Shown: positions 35,516 to 44,896, counted from the first letter of the stretch. The stretch: DNA of 52,405 nucleotides from Ruminococcus sp. (GCA_017475555.1 JAFVFL010000004.1:1-52405); one strand, 5' to 3'. A program made the numbers and translations. Notes: a model not told the origin generated them from the letters alone.

Positions 35516-36973
35516 ATGAAATTCAAAAAAGCAGCTGCGGCGGTGCTGTCTGTGTTCACGCTGGGCGGAATGACAGGCTATGGTGCACCGGCAGTCATGG
35601 ACTATCCGATAACGGCTGAGGCGGCAGGGGAGTGCTATTCCTTCGACAGTGCAACAGGTCTGCTTACACTCAAGGGCGATGTAATCCTTGATGAGATAAT
35701 GAATTTTGAGCAGAAGGACGCCGTCAAGAGCATTGAAGCGGCGGAGGGGACTGTGTTTCCGGAATCCTGCCGGGGACTGTTTGCAGATTACGTCAGCTGT
35801 ACCAGTATAGAGCTTGAAAATGCTGATACAAGCGGTACTGATAATATGGCTGGTATGTTCAGCGGCTGTTCTGCTCTTGTCTCGCTTGACCTGAGCAGCT
35901 TTGATACAAGCAGCGTTGAAAATGCAGATAATATGTTCTTAGACTGCTACGGTCTGTGCAGGCTGAGGCTCGGAGAGAGATTCGGCGATATCGCTGAGGG
36001 GCATTGCCTGCCGAATGTGGGCTGGGTCAATGCAAATGACCCCTTTACTATTATCAGCGGAGAAAAGAGATATGCTGAGCTGAAAAATGACGGCGATAAT
36101 ACCTACATTGCGATAGGTCATGTCTGCGGTGAAGCCCTGACATGGTACTATGACGCCGATACAAAGACCCTTACTGTTTCCGGAGAGGGCGATATGCTCG
36201 ACTATTCCTCAGACTTTCCGGCTCCCTGGAACGAGTATGCGGAGGATATCGGGAAGATAGTCCTGCCGGAGAAGCTGACCTATATAGGCGAGAATGCCTT
36301 TGCCTATGCAGAGAATGTCAGCGAGGTAACTATCCCGGCTTCTGTCACGAAGGTCGGTACGGAAGCATTTGCGTCCTGCTACGCACTGAGGGACGTTTAT
36401 ATCATGGGACTTGACACCGTGCTGGACAACAAGTGGATAATCTATAACAGGATCGGGAATACCTCTGACGGCTACAGACCGGTCTTTTCCGGCACTATAC
36501 ACGGCGGCGTGAACTCGACCGCTCAGAAATTTGCAGAGGACAATGGATATAAATTCGAGACCGTGATCTGTTCTGTTATATGGGATCCTAACGGCGGCAG
36601 CGGTACGGTGGTGATATATCATCAGGAGGAGCTTGGCAGCGTATACAAGATACCGGAATGCGTTTTTACTCCGCCTGAAAATAAGATATTTGACCACTGG
36701 GAGATAGAGGGCGTGGTCTATGAACCGGGTGACACTATCGTGCTTGAAGGTGATATGACGCTTGTGCCGATATGGAAGATATCGGATATCCGGGGAGATG
36801 TGAACTGTGACGGGAGCGTAAATATTGCAGACGCCGTGGTTTTGCAGAGGTGGCTGCTTGCCGTACCGGATACAGGTCTTGCGAACTGGCAGAATGCTGA
36901 TATATGTGAGGACAGCAGGCTCGATGCGTTCGATATGGCAATGCTCAGACAGCTGCTGACAGAGAATGATTAG
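35516..36973 (+). CDS. secreted LRR/surface-repeat protein with InlB-type repeat and dockerin
   Basis: Extracellular protein of 485 residues with a signal peptide ending near residue 37 (ITAEAAGE). Residues about 100-150 carry surface-protein repeats (NMAGMFSGCSALVSLDLSSFDTSSVENADNMF), residues about 230-300 hold BspA-type LRR units (LTYIGENAFAYAENVSEVTIPASVTKVG), and residues about 355-420 resemble an InlB B-repeat (VIWDPNGG, then FDHWEIEG). The C-terminus is a classical dockerin: GDVNCDGSVNIADAVVLQRWLL and ADICEDSRLDAFDMAMLRQLL. This dockerin differs from the DATDAS type in the two other dockerin proteins here, so it may pair with another cohesin. GGGAGG precedes the ATG. No catalytic domain is seen. 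Confidence 0.88.
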   Translation: MKFKKAAAAVLSVFTLGGMTGYGAPAVMDYPITAEAAGECYSFDSATGLLTLKGDVILDEIMNFEQKDAVKSIEAAEGTVFPESCRGLFADYVSCTSIELENADTSGTDNMAGMFSGCSALVSLDLSSFDTSSVENADNMFLDCYGLCRLRLGERFGDIAEGHCLPNVGWVNANDPFTIISGEKRYAELKNDGDNTYIAIGHVCGEALTWYYDADTKTLTVSGEGDMLDYSSDFPAPWNEYAEDIGKIVLPEKLTYIGENAFAYAENVSEVTIPASVTKVGTEAFASCYALRDVYIMGLDTVLDNKWIIYNRIGNTSDGYRPVFSGTIHGGVNSTAQKFAEDNGYKFETVICSVIWDPNGGSGTVVIYHQEELGSVYKIPECVFTPPENKIFDHWEIEGVVYEPGDTIVLEGDMTLVPIWKISDIRGDVNCDGSVNIADAVVLQRWLLAVPDTGLANWQNADICEDSRLDAFDMAMLRQLLTEND

Positions 36974-37007
36974 CCGTATACTTCTGCCGGCGGGTATTAA
37001 GCAAATG

Positions 37008-37036
37008 AAGGCTCTCAGATATTTTCTGAGAGCCTT
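37008..37036. terminator. hairpin between convergent genes, probable terminator
   Basis: A 12-bp stem AAGGCTCTCAGA / TCTGAGAGCCTT with a 5-nt loop. The T-content after it is low (GCTTATTG on plus), so efficiency is uncertain. Confidence 0.7.
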
Positions 37037-37096
37037 GCTTATTGATACCGCATATCCTGATAAGAAAAACGTGCCCGGAGTATCGGAAACAGGTTA

Positions 37097-37747
37097 TCAG
37101 ACCCCGTACTTCTCCCTGTACGCCAGCATTTTGTCAAGATACTCCTCACCGGGAACAATGCCGCTGCGGATAGCGGAGATTATATCCTCCATATTGACTA
37201 TCGGGTAAACAGTAACGCCGAAATCCCTCTTTACCTCCTGAACAGCCGACAGCTCACCGGTGCCCTTCTCCATGCGGTCAACAGTGATCACCATACCGGT
37301 AACGTCAACGTCCGCAGCCGATCTGAGCTTAGGCATGGACTCCCTCAGAGCCTTTCCGGAGGTCATAACGTCATCAATTATTATGACTCTCTCTCCGTCC
37401 GTAAGGGTCTTTCCGACGAACATAGCGCCCTCGCCGTGGTCTTTAGCCTCCTTGCGGTCGAAGCAGTAGGAAACGTCGATTCCGAACTTATTGCTGAGTG
37501 CAACGACAGTCGAAACAGCGAGCGGAATGCCCTTGTAAGCGGGGCCGAAAAGTGTGTCAGCCGGGATATCGTTATCGTGTATGCACTCAGCATAATACTC
37601 GCCGAGCCGTGCCAGCTGAGCACCGGTCTTGTAGTTGCCGCAGTTGATGAAGTACGGGGCGATACGTCCGCTTTTCAGCGTAAATTCGCCGAATGTCAGG
37701 ACACCGCAGTCCACCATGAATTTAATGAAGCTTTCCTTGTAGGTCAT
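37097..37747 (-). CDS. pyrE: orotate phosphoribosyltransferase
   Basis: Transfers phosphoribosyl from PRPP to orotate to give OMP in pyrimidine synthesis. The PRPP-binding motif is VIIIDDVMTSGKAL (near residue 118), the flexible catalytic loop is FDRKEAKDHGEGA, and the orotate-binding N-terminus is FTLKSGRIAPYFINCG. At 216 residues it has the normal length. GGAGGT precedes the ATG at 37747. It is not clustered with other pyr genes in the window. The 5' region contains the inverted-repeat element at 37784-37913, which must either carry or displace its promoter. Confidence 0.95.
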   Translation of the reverse strand: MTYKESFIKFMVDCGVLTFGEFTLKSGRIAPYFINCGNYKTGAQLARLGEYYAECIHDNDIPADTLFGPAYKGIPLAVSTVVALSNKFGIDVSYCFDRKEAKDHGEGAMFVGKTLTDGERVIIIDDVMTSGKALRESMPKLRSAADVDVTGMVITVDRMEKGTGELSAVQEVKRDFGVTVYPIVNMEDIISAIRSGIVPGEEYLDKMLAYREKYGV

Positions 37748-37783
37748 TTTTTGTACCTCCGTAAAAATATTTTAATTTATATA

Positions 37784-37913
37784 GGTGCAGGGTGGTGCAT
37801 AGTTTGCAGGGTTTACCATATACTCTTTTATTTTTTATACTTTATTATACTAAAGTGAATTTTTTCATGTACGTATAGTAATAACCCTGCAAACCCTGCA
37901 CCAACTATGCACC
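37784..37913. repeat. inverted repeat element built of TGCAGGGT units
   Basis: The left arm (37784-37815) and right arm (37883-37913) are complementary but offset. Each holds two TGCAGGGT units and one TGCATAGT unit in a different order. The AT-rich middle of about 65 bp encodes nothing. It may be a miniature transposable element or an iteron-like protein-binding array. Confidence 0.6.
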
Positions 37914-37923
37914 AGTCAGTCCT

Positions 37924-38268
37924 TCAGAATAAATACCCACACTCCGGACATCTCGGATAATCTATATCAAGCTCTGCACCGCAGTCCGGACAGGTCTTTT
38001 TCGGCAGGATATCTATGCTGTCGTCAAGGTCGTGCCGGAATTCCTCGGTAAACCCGACCTGCTTGCCCCGGAAGAAGACGCCGAGCATAACGCCGCAGCT
38101 GTCGCAGTAGAATCCGGTAGTCTCAGTGTCCTCGGATTCGCATACAAGCTCGTCTCCGTCATACCACCCGACCTGTGGGTAGGCATAGCCCTTTATTGAA
38201 GCCATACCGTGTATGCTTACCCGGAATTTCCCTATTTTCATGCGTTTTCCGCAGCTGCCGCATATCAT
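37924..38268 (-). CDS. zinc-ribbon protein of unknown function
   Basis: A 114-residue protein that starts with CGSCGKRM, has a second pair in FYCDSCGVMLG and ends with two pairs, CPDCGAELD and CPECGYLF. It should bind at least two zinc ions. The middle part is beta-rich (KFRVSIHGMASIKGYAYPQVGWYDGDEL). The ATG at 38268 has AGGAG upstream and lies 4 bp after the nadE stop, so the two are cotranscribed. No function is recognised; nucleic-acid or protein binding is possible. Confidence 0.78.
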   Translation of the reverse strand: MICGSCGKRMKIGKFRVSIHGMASIKGYAYPQVGWYDGDELVCESEDTETTGFYCDSCGVMLGVFFRGKQVGFTEEFRHDLDDSIDILPKKTCPDCGAELDIDYPRCPECGYLF

Positions 38269-38272
38269 GTCA

Positions 38273-40207
38273 TCACTCCTCTCCGGTGGTGCTGAGCGAC
38301 CTTTCTGTCTCCTCAAGCTCGCTTATCCATATGCTGTATGAAGCGTCGCTCGGCATTCTCCAGTCACCCCTCGGCGAAAGCGTCACGCTTCCGACCTTCG
38401 GGCCGTCAGGCAGACACGAACGCTTGAACTGCTGTGAGAAGAATCTCCATATGAATTTTTTCAGCCATTTCATCACTGTCTCAGGCGGATATTTCTCCTC
38501 AAACGACTGACACGCAAGTCTGAACAGCTTTGCCGGGGAGAATCCGAAGCGAACCATGTAGTACAGGAAGAAGTCGTGCAGCTCATACGGACCCACGAGG
38601 TCTTCCGTCCTCTGGGCTATAGTTCCGTCCTTTTCGGGCGGAAGAAGCTCCGGGCTGACCGGTGTGTCGAGAACATCAAGAAGCACACCGCCAAGCTCAC
38701 CGCCTGAACGCTCCGCCTCGTAGCTGACAAGCCACCGCACGAGAGTTTTAGGTATGGACGCATTCACCGCATACATTGACATATGGTCGCCGTTGTAGGT
38801 CGCCCAGCCGAGTGCAAGCTCCGAAAGATCGCCCGTTCCGACAACTATCCCGCCGAGCTGATTTGCCTTGTCCATGAGTATCTGTGTACGCTCACGAGCC
38901 TGAGAATTTTCATACGTGACATCATGGCTTTCCGGGTCATGCCCGATATCACGGAAGTGGAGGGTGACGCTCTCCCGGATATTAATTTCCTCAAGCGTCG
39001 CACCATACGCTGCCGCAAGCTTGCAGGCATTGGTATACGTCCGGTCAGTAGTCCCGAAGCACGGCATTGTCACGGCAATGATACCGCTCCGGTCAAGTCC
39101 GAGCATATCGAACGCATGGACTGTAACGATCAGGGCGAGGGTCGAATCAAGACCTCCGGAAAGCCCTATAACAGCGGTCTTGCAGCCTATGTGACGCAGC
39201 CTTGTCATAAGACCGGCAGCCTGCATGGTGAGTATCTCCTCGCAGCGGCTGTCAAGAGCCTGCTTGCTCTCCGGAACGAAGGGAGTCTGCGGAAATCTGC
39301 GTTCCAGCCTTGTGTCGGTGATATCAAGCGAATACCACGCCTCATGCAGCGTATCAGCCGCCGTGAACGTGTTCATTCTCCGGCGTTCATAGCTGAGCTT
39401 CTTCACATCAATATCGGCAGCTGTCAGCCCTTGTGTGAATGCTCCAGATTCAGCAAGCACAGAGCCGTTCTCAGCAATGATATTATGCCCCGCAAAGACC
39501 ATATCCTGCGTAGATTCGCCGATACCAGCGTCAGCGTAGGCGTATGCACAGGCAAGAGAGCCGGACTTAGCCTTGATGAGCGTGCGTCTGTAGTCCGCCT
39601 TGCCGATTATCTCATCGCTGCACGAAAGATTGAAGATCACCGAAGCACCGGCTTTTGCAAGCCCTACAGACGGCGAATCCCCGACCCACAGATCCTCACA
39701 TATCTCTATTCCGAACACAAGCTCCGGGATATCCTTACAGTAAAAAAGAACATCATTTCCGATAAAGGTATGCAGCTGAGGAGTGTCTGTCACAGTCCGC
39801 TCAACAGGCCCCGGAGCGAAGTATCTTGCTTCATAGAATTCGCTGTAATTCGGGATATTTACCTTAGGCACAGCCCCCAGCACCTCTCCGTGCACCAGAA
39901 CGAGGGCACAGTTGTAGAGCTTGCCGCAGTGCAGGATAGGAGCACCGACAATGGAAACGATATCAAGCTCCTTTGTCTCACTGGCTATCCTTGCGACATT
40001 CCCGGCAGCTTCACGGATAAGCCTGTCCTGCAAAAACAGGTCTCCGCAGGTGTAGCCGGTGACAGAAAGCTCCGGAAAGCAGATGATCTTTACGCCCCTG
40101 TCAGCAGCTTCACGGATAAGCTCAATTATCCTGTCCGAGTTGTAAACACAGTCTGCGACCCTGATATCAGGCGTAGCACAGGCTATTTTAATAAATCCGT
40201 CCTTCAT
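38273..40207 (-). CDS. nadE: glutamine-dependent NAD+ synthetase
   Basis: Last step of NAD biosynthesis: amidates deamido-NAD+ with ATP, using ammonia from glutamine. The N-terminal nitrilase-like glutaminase (residues 1-280) shows a full Glu-Lys-Cys triad: Glu46 in FPELSVTGY, Lys114 in VPKVNIPNY and Cys169 in GIEICEDLW. The C-terminal synthetase has the PP-loop GLSGGLDSTLALIV near residue 347 and GTGDLSELALGW near residue 462. At 644 residues it is the usual two-domain form. It is followed directly by the zinc-ribbon gene. Confidence 0.95.
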   Translation of the reverse strand: MKDGFIKIACATPDIRVADCVYNSDRIIELIREAADRGVKIICFPELSVTGYTCGDLFLQDRLIREAAGNVARIASETKELDIVSIVGAPILHCGKLYNCALVLVHGEVLGAVPKVNIPNYSEFYEARYFAPGPVERTVTDTPQLHTFIGNDVLFYCKDIPELVFGIEICEDLWVGDSPSVGLAKAGASVIFNLSCSDEIIGKADYRRTLIKAKSGSLACAYAYADAGIGESTQDMVFAGHNIIAENGSVLAESGAFTQGLTAADIDVKKLSYERRRMNTFTAADTLHEAWYSLDITDTRLERRFPQTPFVPESKQALDSRCEEILTMQAAGLMTRLRHIGCKTAVIGLSGGLDSTLALIVTVHAFDMLGLDRSGIIAVTMPCFGTTDRTYTNACKLAAAYGATLEEINIRESVTLHFRDIGHDPESHDVTYENSQARERTQILMDKANQLGGIVVGTGDLSELALGWATYNGDHMSMYAVNASIPKTLVRWLVSYEAERSGGELGGVLLDVLDTPVSPELLPPEKDGTIAQRTEDLVGPYELHDFFLYYMVRFGFSPAKLFRLACQSFEEKYPPETVMKWLKKFIWRFFSQQFKRSCLPDGPKVGSVTLSPRGDWRMPSDASYSIWISELEETERSLSTTGEE

Positions 40208-40305
40208 TTGTGTTCCCCCGTTACAATAGTCTGCCGTCAGGGTGCGGAGCTTTCCGGAGCTCCCGCTGCCCCCGGACAGTGAACAGACTATAAGAATATA
40301 CTATA

Positions 40306-40335
40306 ATTATACAGCATTCAGGACGATATTGCAAG
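40306..40335 (-). promoter_or_regulatory. promoter of nadE
   Basis: On the minus strand, TTGCAA (40335-40330) and TATAAT (40311-40306), 18-bp spacing. The leader of about 90 nt contains a GGAGCT / AGCTCC hairpin near 40246-40263. Confidence 0.55.
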
Positions 40336-40373
40336 CGATAAATAAATAAAATCAAAAAACAATAAAAAGCTAT

Positions 40374-40401
40374 TGAAAAAATTCCTCCAATGGTTTATAA
40401 T
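40374..40401 (+). promoter_or_regulatory. promoter of the SGNH-like gene
   Basis: TTGAAA at 40374-40379 and TATAAT at 40396-40401, 16-bp spacing, about 60 bp before the ATG. Confidence 0.68.
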
Positions 40402-40460
40402 AGTATAAACGGCTTTGCTGCCGTGCCCAAAAATCAGATCTGTACTGGAAGGATAATAGA

Positions 40461-41321
40461 ATGGACAACAAAAAGAGAACGATTCAGAGATCAAGCGGTA
40501 AAAAAAGAGGAAAGAACCGACCCAAGATAAGATTCAATGTCGGTATGCTGCTTGTCATTTTCATACTTTCATTTGCTGCGTGCTTTGTGCTTTATATGCT
40601 CGCTGCCAACTTCAACGCCAATTTCTTTCAGGAGGAATTCAATGAATCCACCGACCTGATACCCGGCGATGATGATACGGAGGAGACTACGGAGGCTGAG
40701 GTACCCGACACTACCGAGTCTGCGAAGAACGACAAGGTCATAACCAACCCTGTTCCGCAGTCAGCTGAGGCTGAGCTGTCCTACCTTGATGTGAGCTGCG
40801 TGGTGACCGGAAGCACGCTCAGGGATATGGCTGAGTTTACCGGCATAAAGAACGTCGTGTACGGAGATACCCTCGGTGCGGCGAACTGTGTTACGGAAAA
40901 GGTCGGCAGCAGCTACGGAACTATAACTGTCTACGAGACACTGAAGATCATGAAGCCGCAGAGGGTGTTCATCATGCTCGGCACGGATATCGGTGCTTCG
41001 TCGTTAGAGGAGATGATGAGCAGCTATACTACGCTGATAAATAATCTCCGCTCCTCTCTCCCGGATATGGATATCTATGTAATGGAGCTTCCGCCTGTCA
41101 TGTACGACAGCGAGACAGTCACCAATGAGCTTATAAACAGCTACAACAGCAGTATCCTGAGCATGGCTGACAGCTGCGGGGTATACTGCCTTGATATCAA
41201 TACCGCCCTGAAATCAGAGGAGGGTACCCTCAGTGAAAGCTACTGGGATTACAACACGCTTTCGCTCAATGAAGAGGCGTACAAGACAATACAGAAATAT
41301 ATCCTCACTCATGTAGGGTGA
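40461..41321 (+). CDS. membrane-anchored SGNH-like protein, active site degenerate
   Basis: A 286-residue protein with a Lys/Arg-rich cytoplasmic N-terminus, one membrane segment (residues about 28-50, MLLVIFILSFAACFVLYML), an acidic Thr/Glu/Asp linker and an extracellular domain from about residue 95. That domain resembles SGNH/GDSL hydrolases (RVFIMLGTDIGASSLEEMMSSYTTLINNL corresponds to block III), but the block I Ser is in GSTLRD rather than GDS, and the terminal D-x-x-H is replaced by YWDYNTLSLNEEAY. Catalysis is therefore doubtful. It could bind or modify surface glycans. It is followed by a terminator. Confidence 0.75.
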   Translation: MDNKKRTIQRSSGKKRGKNRPKIRFNVGMLLVIFILSFAACFVLYMLAANFNANFFQEEFNESTDLIPGDDDTEETTEAEVPDTTESAKNDKVITNPVPQSAEAELSYLDVSCVVTGSTLRDMAEFTGIKNVVYGDTLGAANCVTEKVGSSYGTITVYETLKIMKPQRVFIMLGTDIGASSLEEMMSSYTTLINNLRSSLPDMDIYVMELPPVMYDSETVTNELINSYNSSILSMADSCGVYCLDINTALKSEEGTLSESYWDYNTLSLNEEAYKTIQKYILTHVG

Positions 41322-41333
41322 GCGATATCACAG

Positions 41334-41358
41334 AGCCGCCATTTCCGGCGGCTTTTTG
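41334..41358 (+). terminator. rho-independent terminator
   Basis: AGCCGCC / GGCGGCT stem with a 6-nt loop followed by TTTTT. Confidence 0.88.
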
Positions 41359-41467
41359 ATTATCTTGTATAATACTTATATAATATAGTATGCCTGACAG
41401 CTGCGGTCAGAAAGTCCTCCGGACAGCCTTCTGCTGCAACAGCTGAGCAGGCTCTGAGGAGTTTCGT

Positions 41468-44239
41468 ATGGAAGAGAAAACGATAGAGAAGCTTTTCCGG
41501 GAGCGGGCACATGAGCTTGCCGGACAGCTCACCACTGAGGAAAAGCTGGGTATGCTCTCAACTCACCAGCACGCAGTTGACCGTCTTGGTATCGGCGAAT
41601 TCTGGATAGGCACAGAGGTCGCAAGAGGCTTTGTAGGCAGAGATGACGGGCATATCTCGACTGTATTCCCTCAGCCCGTCGGTCTTGCCGCAGCGTTCGA
41701 CCGGGAGCTTATGCAGCAGATAGGAGCGATCGCCGGTGACGAGTGCAGGGCGTACTACAATGAGGGCGGCAGGAAAAGCAACCTGTGCGTCTGGGGCCCT
41801 ACTGTGGATATGGAGCGTGATCCGAGGTGGGGACGTACTGAGGAGGCATACGGTGAGGACGTTTTCCTTGCGGGGGAAATGACAGCAGCCTACACACGGG
41901 GACTTGCCGGATATGATGAGCGGTATTACAAGACCGTTCCTACACTAAAGCATTTCTGTGCGAATAATAATGAACAGAACAGAATGACAGACAATTCCGT
42001 TCTCCCTCTTAGGCTGAAATATGAGTATTACTATGCTGCGTTCATGAATGCGATACGCTATGGCAAGGCACGCAGCGTAATGACGGCGTACAACGAGATA
42101 AACGGTATCCCGGCACTCTGCAATCCGGAGATAAAAAGCATATTGAAGGAAAAATGGGGATTGTGGTTCGCTGTGACGGACGGCGGCGATCTTAGTCAGA
42201 CTGCAACGGCTCACAGGTATCATGACAGGCATTCTGAGGTGCTTGCGGAGGCTGTGAGGGCTGGCTGCACCGTTATGACAGATGAGGACGGGCTTGTGCA
42301 TAATGCTGCAAAGCAGGCTCTTTCGGACGGTGAGATGACTGAGGAGGAGCTGACAGCTGCGGCGGAGGACGTACTCTATGCACGGCTAAGGCTCGGGCTT
42401 CTTTCGGACGACTGCCCGTATGACGGTATCGGAATGGACGCTGTGGATACTGAGAGGTCACGGGAGACAAACCTTAATGCGGCTCTTGAGCAGCTTGTCC
42501 TGCTCAAAAATGACGGGACGCTCCCGCTGAAAAGGGCTGACAGGACAGCTGTGCTCGGACCGCTGTCTGATGTCGTTCTGAGAGACTGGTATACCGGTAC
42601 GTTCAGCTACTGCGTCACCCCGGCAGAGGGTCTGAGGCGGAGAATGCCGGATACTGAAATGATCACTGACAGTCTATGGGATATCGTTGTTATAAGAGAC
42701 AGCAAGGGGCGGTATCTTGGCATATCTGAGGACGGAACAGCCCGGCTCGTCAGCGGCCGTGAGAATGCTGAGGAGCTTGAATTGCAGAACTGGGGAGGGA
42801 ACTGGAACAACCTCTATTCGCCCCGTCTCGGCAGGTATCTGACGTTCGGGGACAACACCCTGAAGACCGGAAAATCGTCGATATATGACTGGTTCACACG
42901 GGAGACGCTGAATATCATCATACCGGACAGCACAAAGCCCGGAGAGGTCATTGTTGAGGAATATCTCAGCCACAGCCGTATGTACGCACGAGACAGCGGA
43001 GATATTGGATTTACACAGAGCCGCACCCTACAGCCTGAGACGTTATTCACCGTTGAGACAGTAAGCCTTGGCAGGGAGCGGGCTGCGGAGATAGCCGGGA
43101 GGTGTGACAGCCTTATCTACTGCACCGGAAATCACCCGGTACAGGCGGCGAAGGAGTGCTTTGACAGAAAGACCCTCCGGCTCGATATACAGGAGGGTAT
43201 GGCTCTTTACCTGCATAGTATCATGCCGTCAGCAGTGCTCGTGCTGATATCGAGCTACCCCTATGCGATAGTTCAGGAGAATGAAAGTCTGCCGGCAATA
43301 TTGTGGAGCAGCCACGCTGGTGCAGAGCTGGGAAATGCCCTTGCAGCGGCACTTACCGGGGAGTATTCTCCGTCAGGGCGGCTGCCGCTGACATGGTACA
43401 GGAGCGAGCTTGAGCTGCCGGATATCAAGGACTATGATATCGAGAAAAACGGCGTTACCTATATGTATTTCCGTGGAAAGCCTCTCTATCCGTTCGGTTT
43501 CGGGCTGAGCTATGCACAGTTCCGGTACGACAGCATTTCTGCCTGTACCGGGAGCGGCGGTATGCCGGAGGCTGTGATAAGGCTGACCAACATATCCGGC
43601 ACGGACAGCGATGAGGTGGTGCAGCTTTATTTCTCCGTTCCGGATTCAGCCGTGAGCCGCCCCGTCCGCAAGCTTTGCGGCTTTGAGAGAGTACATCTCA
43701 GGGCAGGGGAGTGCCGGGAGATAAGAATATCTGTTCCGGAGCATATTTTGCAGATATATGATACCCACAGCGGGAAAATGATAACAGAAGCCGGGAAATA
43801 TGTCCTCGAAGCAGGCGGTTCGTCCGCTTCACTTCCACTGAGGACTGAGGTATACCTTGCCGGTGAGAGCATAGGTCACCGCACGGGCAGCCCGGATATA
43901 CTGAGCTATGACAGATCCTACGGGATAAGCATTGGCTGGTCGTGGGAGCTTAAAAGCCACTATATAGAGCCGTCCGGCTGGACTGGAACAGCTGTATACT
44001 GCGGAGTTCCTTTTGCCGGCAGGAGCAGCCTTACCATTAAAGCCGGAGCACTCATGGGCAGGAGCAGAGCTGTCGTCAGCTTCGGTGAGAGTACGGCGGA
44101 GCTTGAGATAGAGCCAACAGACAGCAAGGGCAGCTGCCGGGAGTATATCATACCGCTGCCGGAGGGACTTCCGGAATATGGTGAGCTTTCGCTTGAGCTG
44201 CACGACCATGCGATGATATTCGGGGCTGAGCTTATTTAA
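41468..44239 (+). CDS. GH3 family beta-glucosidase-like enzyme with inserted domain
   Basis: Glycoside hydrolase family 3, 923 residues, no signal peptide, so it acts in the cytoplasm on imported oligosaccharides. The N-terminal TIM barrel has RDPRWGRTEEAYGED (118-131), KHFCANN (161-167) and the nucleophile Asp238 in AVTDGGDL. The second domain (LVLLKNDGTLPL near residue 345; SPSGRLPLTWY) is interrupted at about residues 400-515 by a beta-rich insert (RDSKGRYLGISEDG, SPRLGRYLTFGDN) resembling a fascin-like or beta-trefoil fold; other GH3 enzymes carry PA14 there. A fibronectin-III-like domain follows, then a final beta-sandwich (about 800-923) similar to CBM6 modules. Substrate specificity is not decided. 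Confidence 0.9.
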   Translation: MEEKTIEKLFRERAHELAGQLTTEEKLGMLSTHQHAVDRLGIGEFWIGTEVARGFVGRDDGHISTVFPQPVGLAAAFDRELMQQIGAIAGDECRAYYNEGGRKSNLCVWGPTVDMERDPRWGRTEEAYGEDVFLAGEMTAAYTRGLAGYDERYYKTVPTLKHFCANNNEQNRMTDNSVLPLRLKYEYYYAAFMNAIRYGKARSVMTAYNEINGIPALCNPEIKSILKEKWGLWFAVTDGGDLSQTATAHRYHDRHSEVLAEAVRAGCTVMTDEDGLVHNAAKQALSDGEMTEEELTAAAEDVLYARLRLGLLSDDCPYDGIGMDAVDTERSRETNLNAALEQLVLLKNDGTLPLKRADRTAVLGPLSDVVLRDWYTGTFSYCVTPAEGLRRRMPDTEMITDSLWDIVVIRDSKGRYLGISEDGTARLVSGRENAEELELQNWGGNWNNLYSPRLGRYLTFGDNTLKTGKSSIYDWFTRETLNIIIPDSTKPGEVIVEEYLSHSRMYARDSGDIGFTQSRTLQPETLFTVETVSLGRERAAEIAGRCDSLIYCTGNHPVQAAKECFDRKTLRLDIQEGMALYLHSIMPSAVLVLISSYPYAIVQENESLPAILWSSHAGAELGNALAAALTGEYSPSGRLPLTWYRSELELPDIKDYDIEKNGVTYMYFRGKPLYPFGFGLSYAQFRYDSISACTGSGGMPEAVIRLTNISGTDSDEVVQLYFSVPDSAVSRPVRKLCGFERVHLRAGECREIRISVPEHILQIYDTHSGKMITEAGKYVLEAGGSSASLPLRTEVYLAGESIGHRTGSPDILSYDRSYGISIGWSWELKSHYIEPSGWTGTAVYCGVPFAGRSSLTIKAGALMGRSRAVVSFGESTAELEIEPTDSKGSCREYIIPLPEGLPEYGELSLELHDHAMIFGAELI

Positions 44240-44265
44240 AAATATCTGGATAAGGAGTAAGGAAA

Positions 44266-44745
44266 ATGAAGCGGACTGACTACATAAGCTGGGATGAATA
44301 CTTCATGGGCATAGCAATACTTTCCGCAGAGAGAAGCAAGGACAACAACACTCAGGTCGGGGCTTGTATCGTCAGCGGGGAACGCAAGATAGTCTCCGTG
44401 GGCTACAACGGAATGCCTACCGGGTGCAATGATGATGAGATGCCGTGGGAGAGAGATGGCGAAACCGTTCTCGATACGAAGTATCCGTATGTATGCCATG
44501 CCGAGCTGAATGCGATCCTCAACAGCCGGGGAGATCTGCGTGGCTGTACGCTGTACGTTACGCTGTTCCCGTGCAACGAGTGTGCAAAGGCGATAATCCA
44601 GTCGGGGATAAAGAAAGTCGTTTATTTCAGCGACAAATACTCCGGCTCAGACAGCACGATAGCGTCACGGCAGCTTTTCAGGCTCTGCGGAGTGGAGGTG
44701 CAGCCGTACTCGCCGTCCGGCAAGGAGGTCAGGATAAGCCTTTGA
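44266..44745 (+). CDS. deoxycytidylate (dCMP) deaminase
   Basis: Zinc-dependent deaminase converting dCMP to dUMP for thymidylate synthesis (ComEB-like, 159 residues). The zinc site is HAE at residues 79-81 and PCNEC at 102-106; the substrate region has [16 protein letters not shown]. It starts 26 bp after the GH3 stop with a purine-rich site (AAGGAG) and probably shares its transcript, though no functional link is apparent. The distinctive N-terminus ([18 protein letters not shown]) is typical of dCMP rather than cytidine deaminases. Confidence 0.93.
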   Translation: MKRTDYISWDEYFMGIAILSAERSKDNNTQVGACIVSGERKIVSVGYNGMPTGCNDDEMPWERDGETVLDTKYPYVCHAELNAILNSRGDLRGCTLYVTLFPCNECAKAIIQSGIKKVVYFSDKYSGSDSTIASRQLFRLCGVEVQPYSPSGKEVRISL

Positions 44746-44812
44746 TTTGTGTCAGATATATGATAAAAAAGTGTACTATTATAAAATTTTTGTTTACATT
44801 TTATTACAAACC

Positions 44813-44841
44813 TTGACAAACACCCGGAGTTTGTGTATAAT
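44813..44841 (+). promoter_or_regulatory. promoter of the lipoprotein at 44897
   Basis: TTGACA at 44813-44818 and TATAAT at 44836-44841 with 17-bp spacing. ACAAAC and GTTTGT form a dyad within the spacer (44817-44834), a possible operator. Confidence 0.85.
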
Positions 44842-44896
44842 GGAATAAGAGTAAAACACCAGACATGACAAACATACAGAAAGGAATAAGAAAGCA

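Noticed and set aside
38783..40282. 499-codon open frame antisense to nadE
   Set aside because: nadE on the other strand has intact catalytic motifs over the whole length, so this long frame is a shadow.
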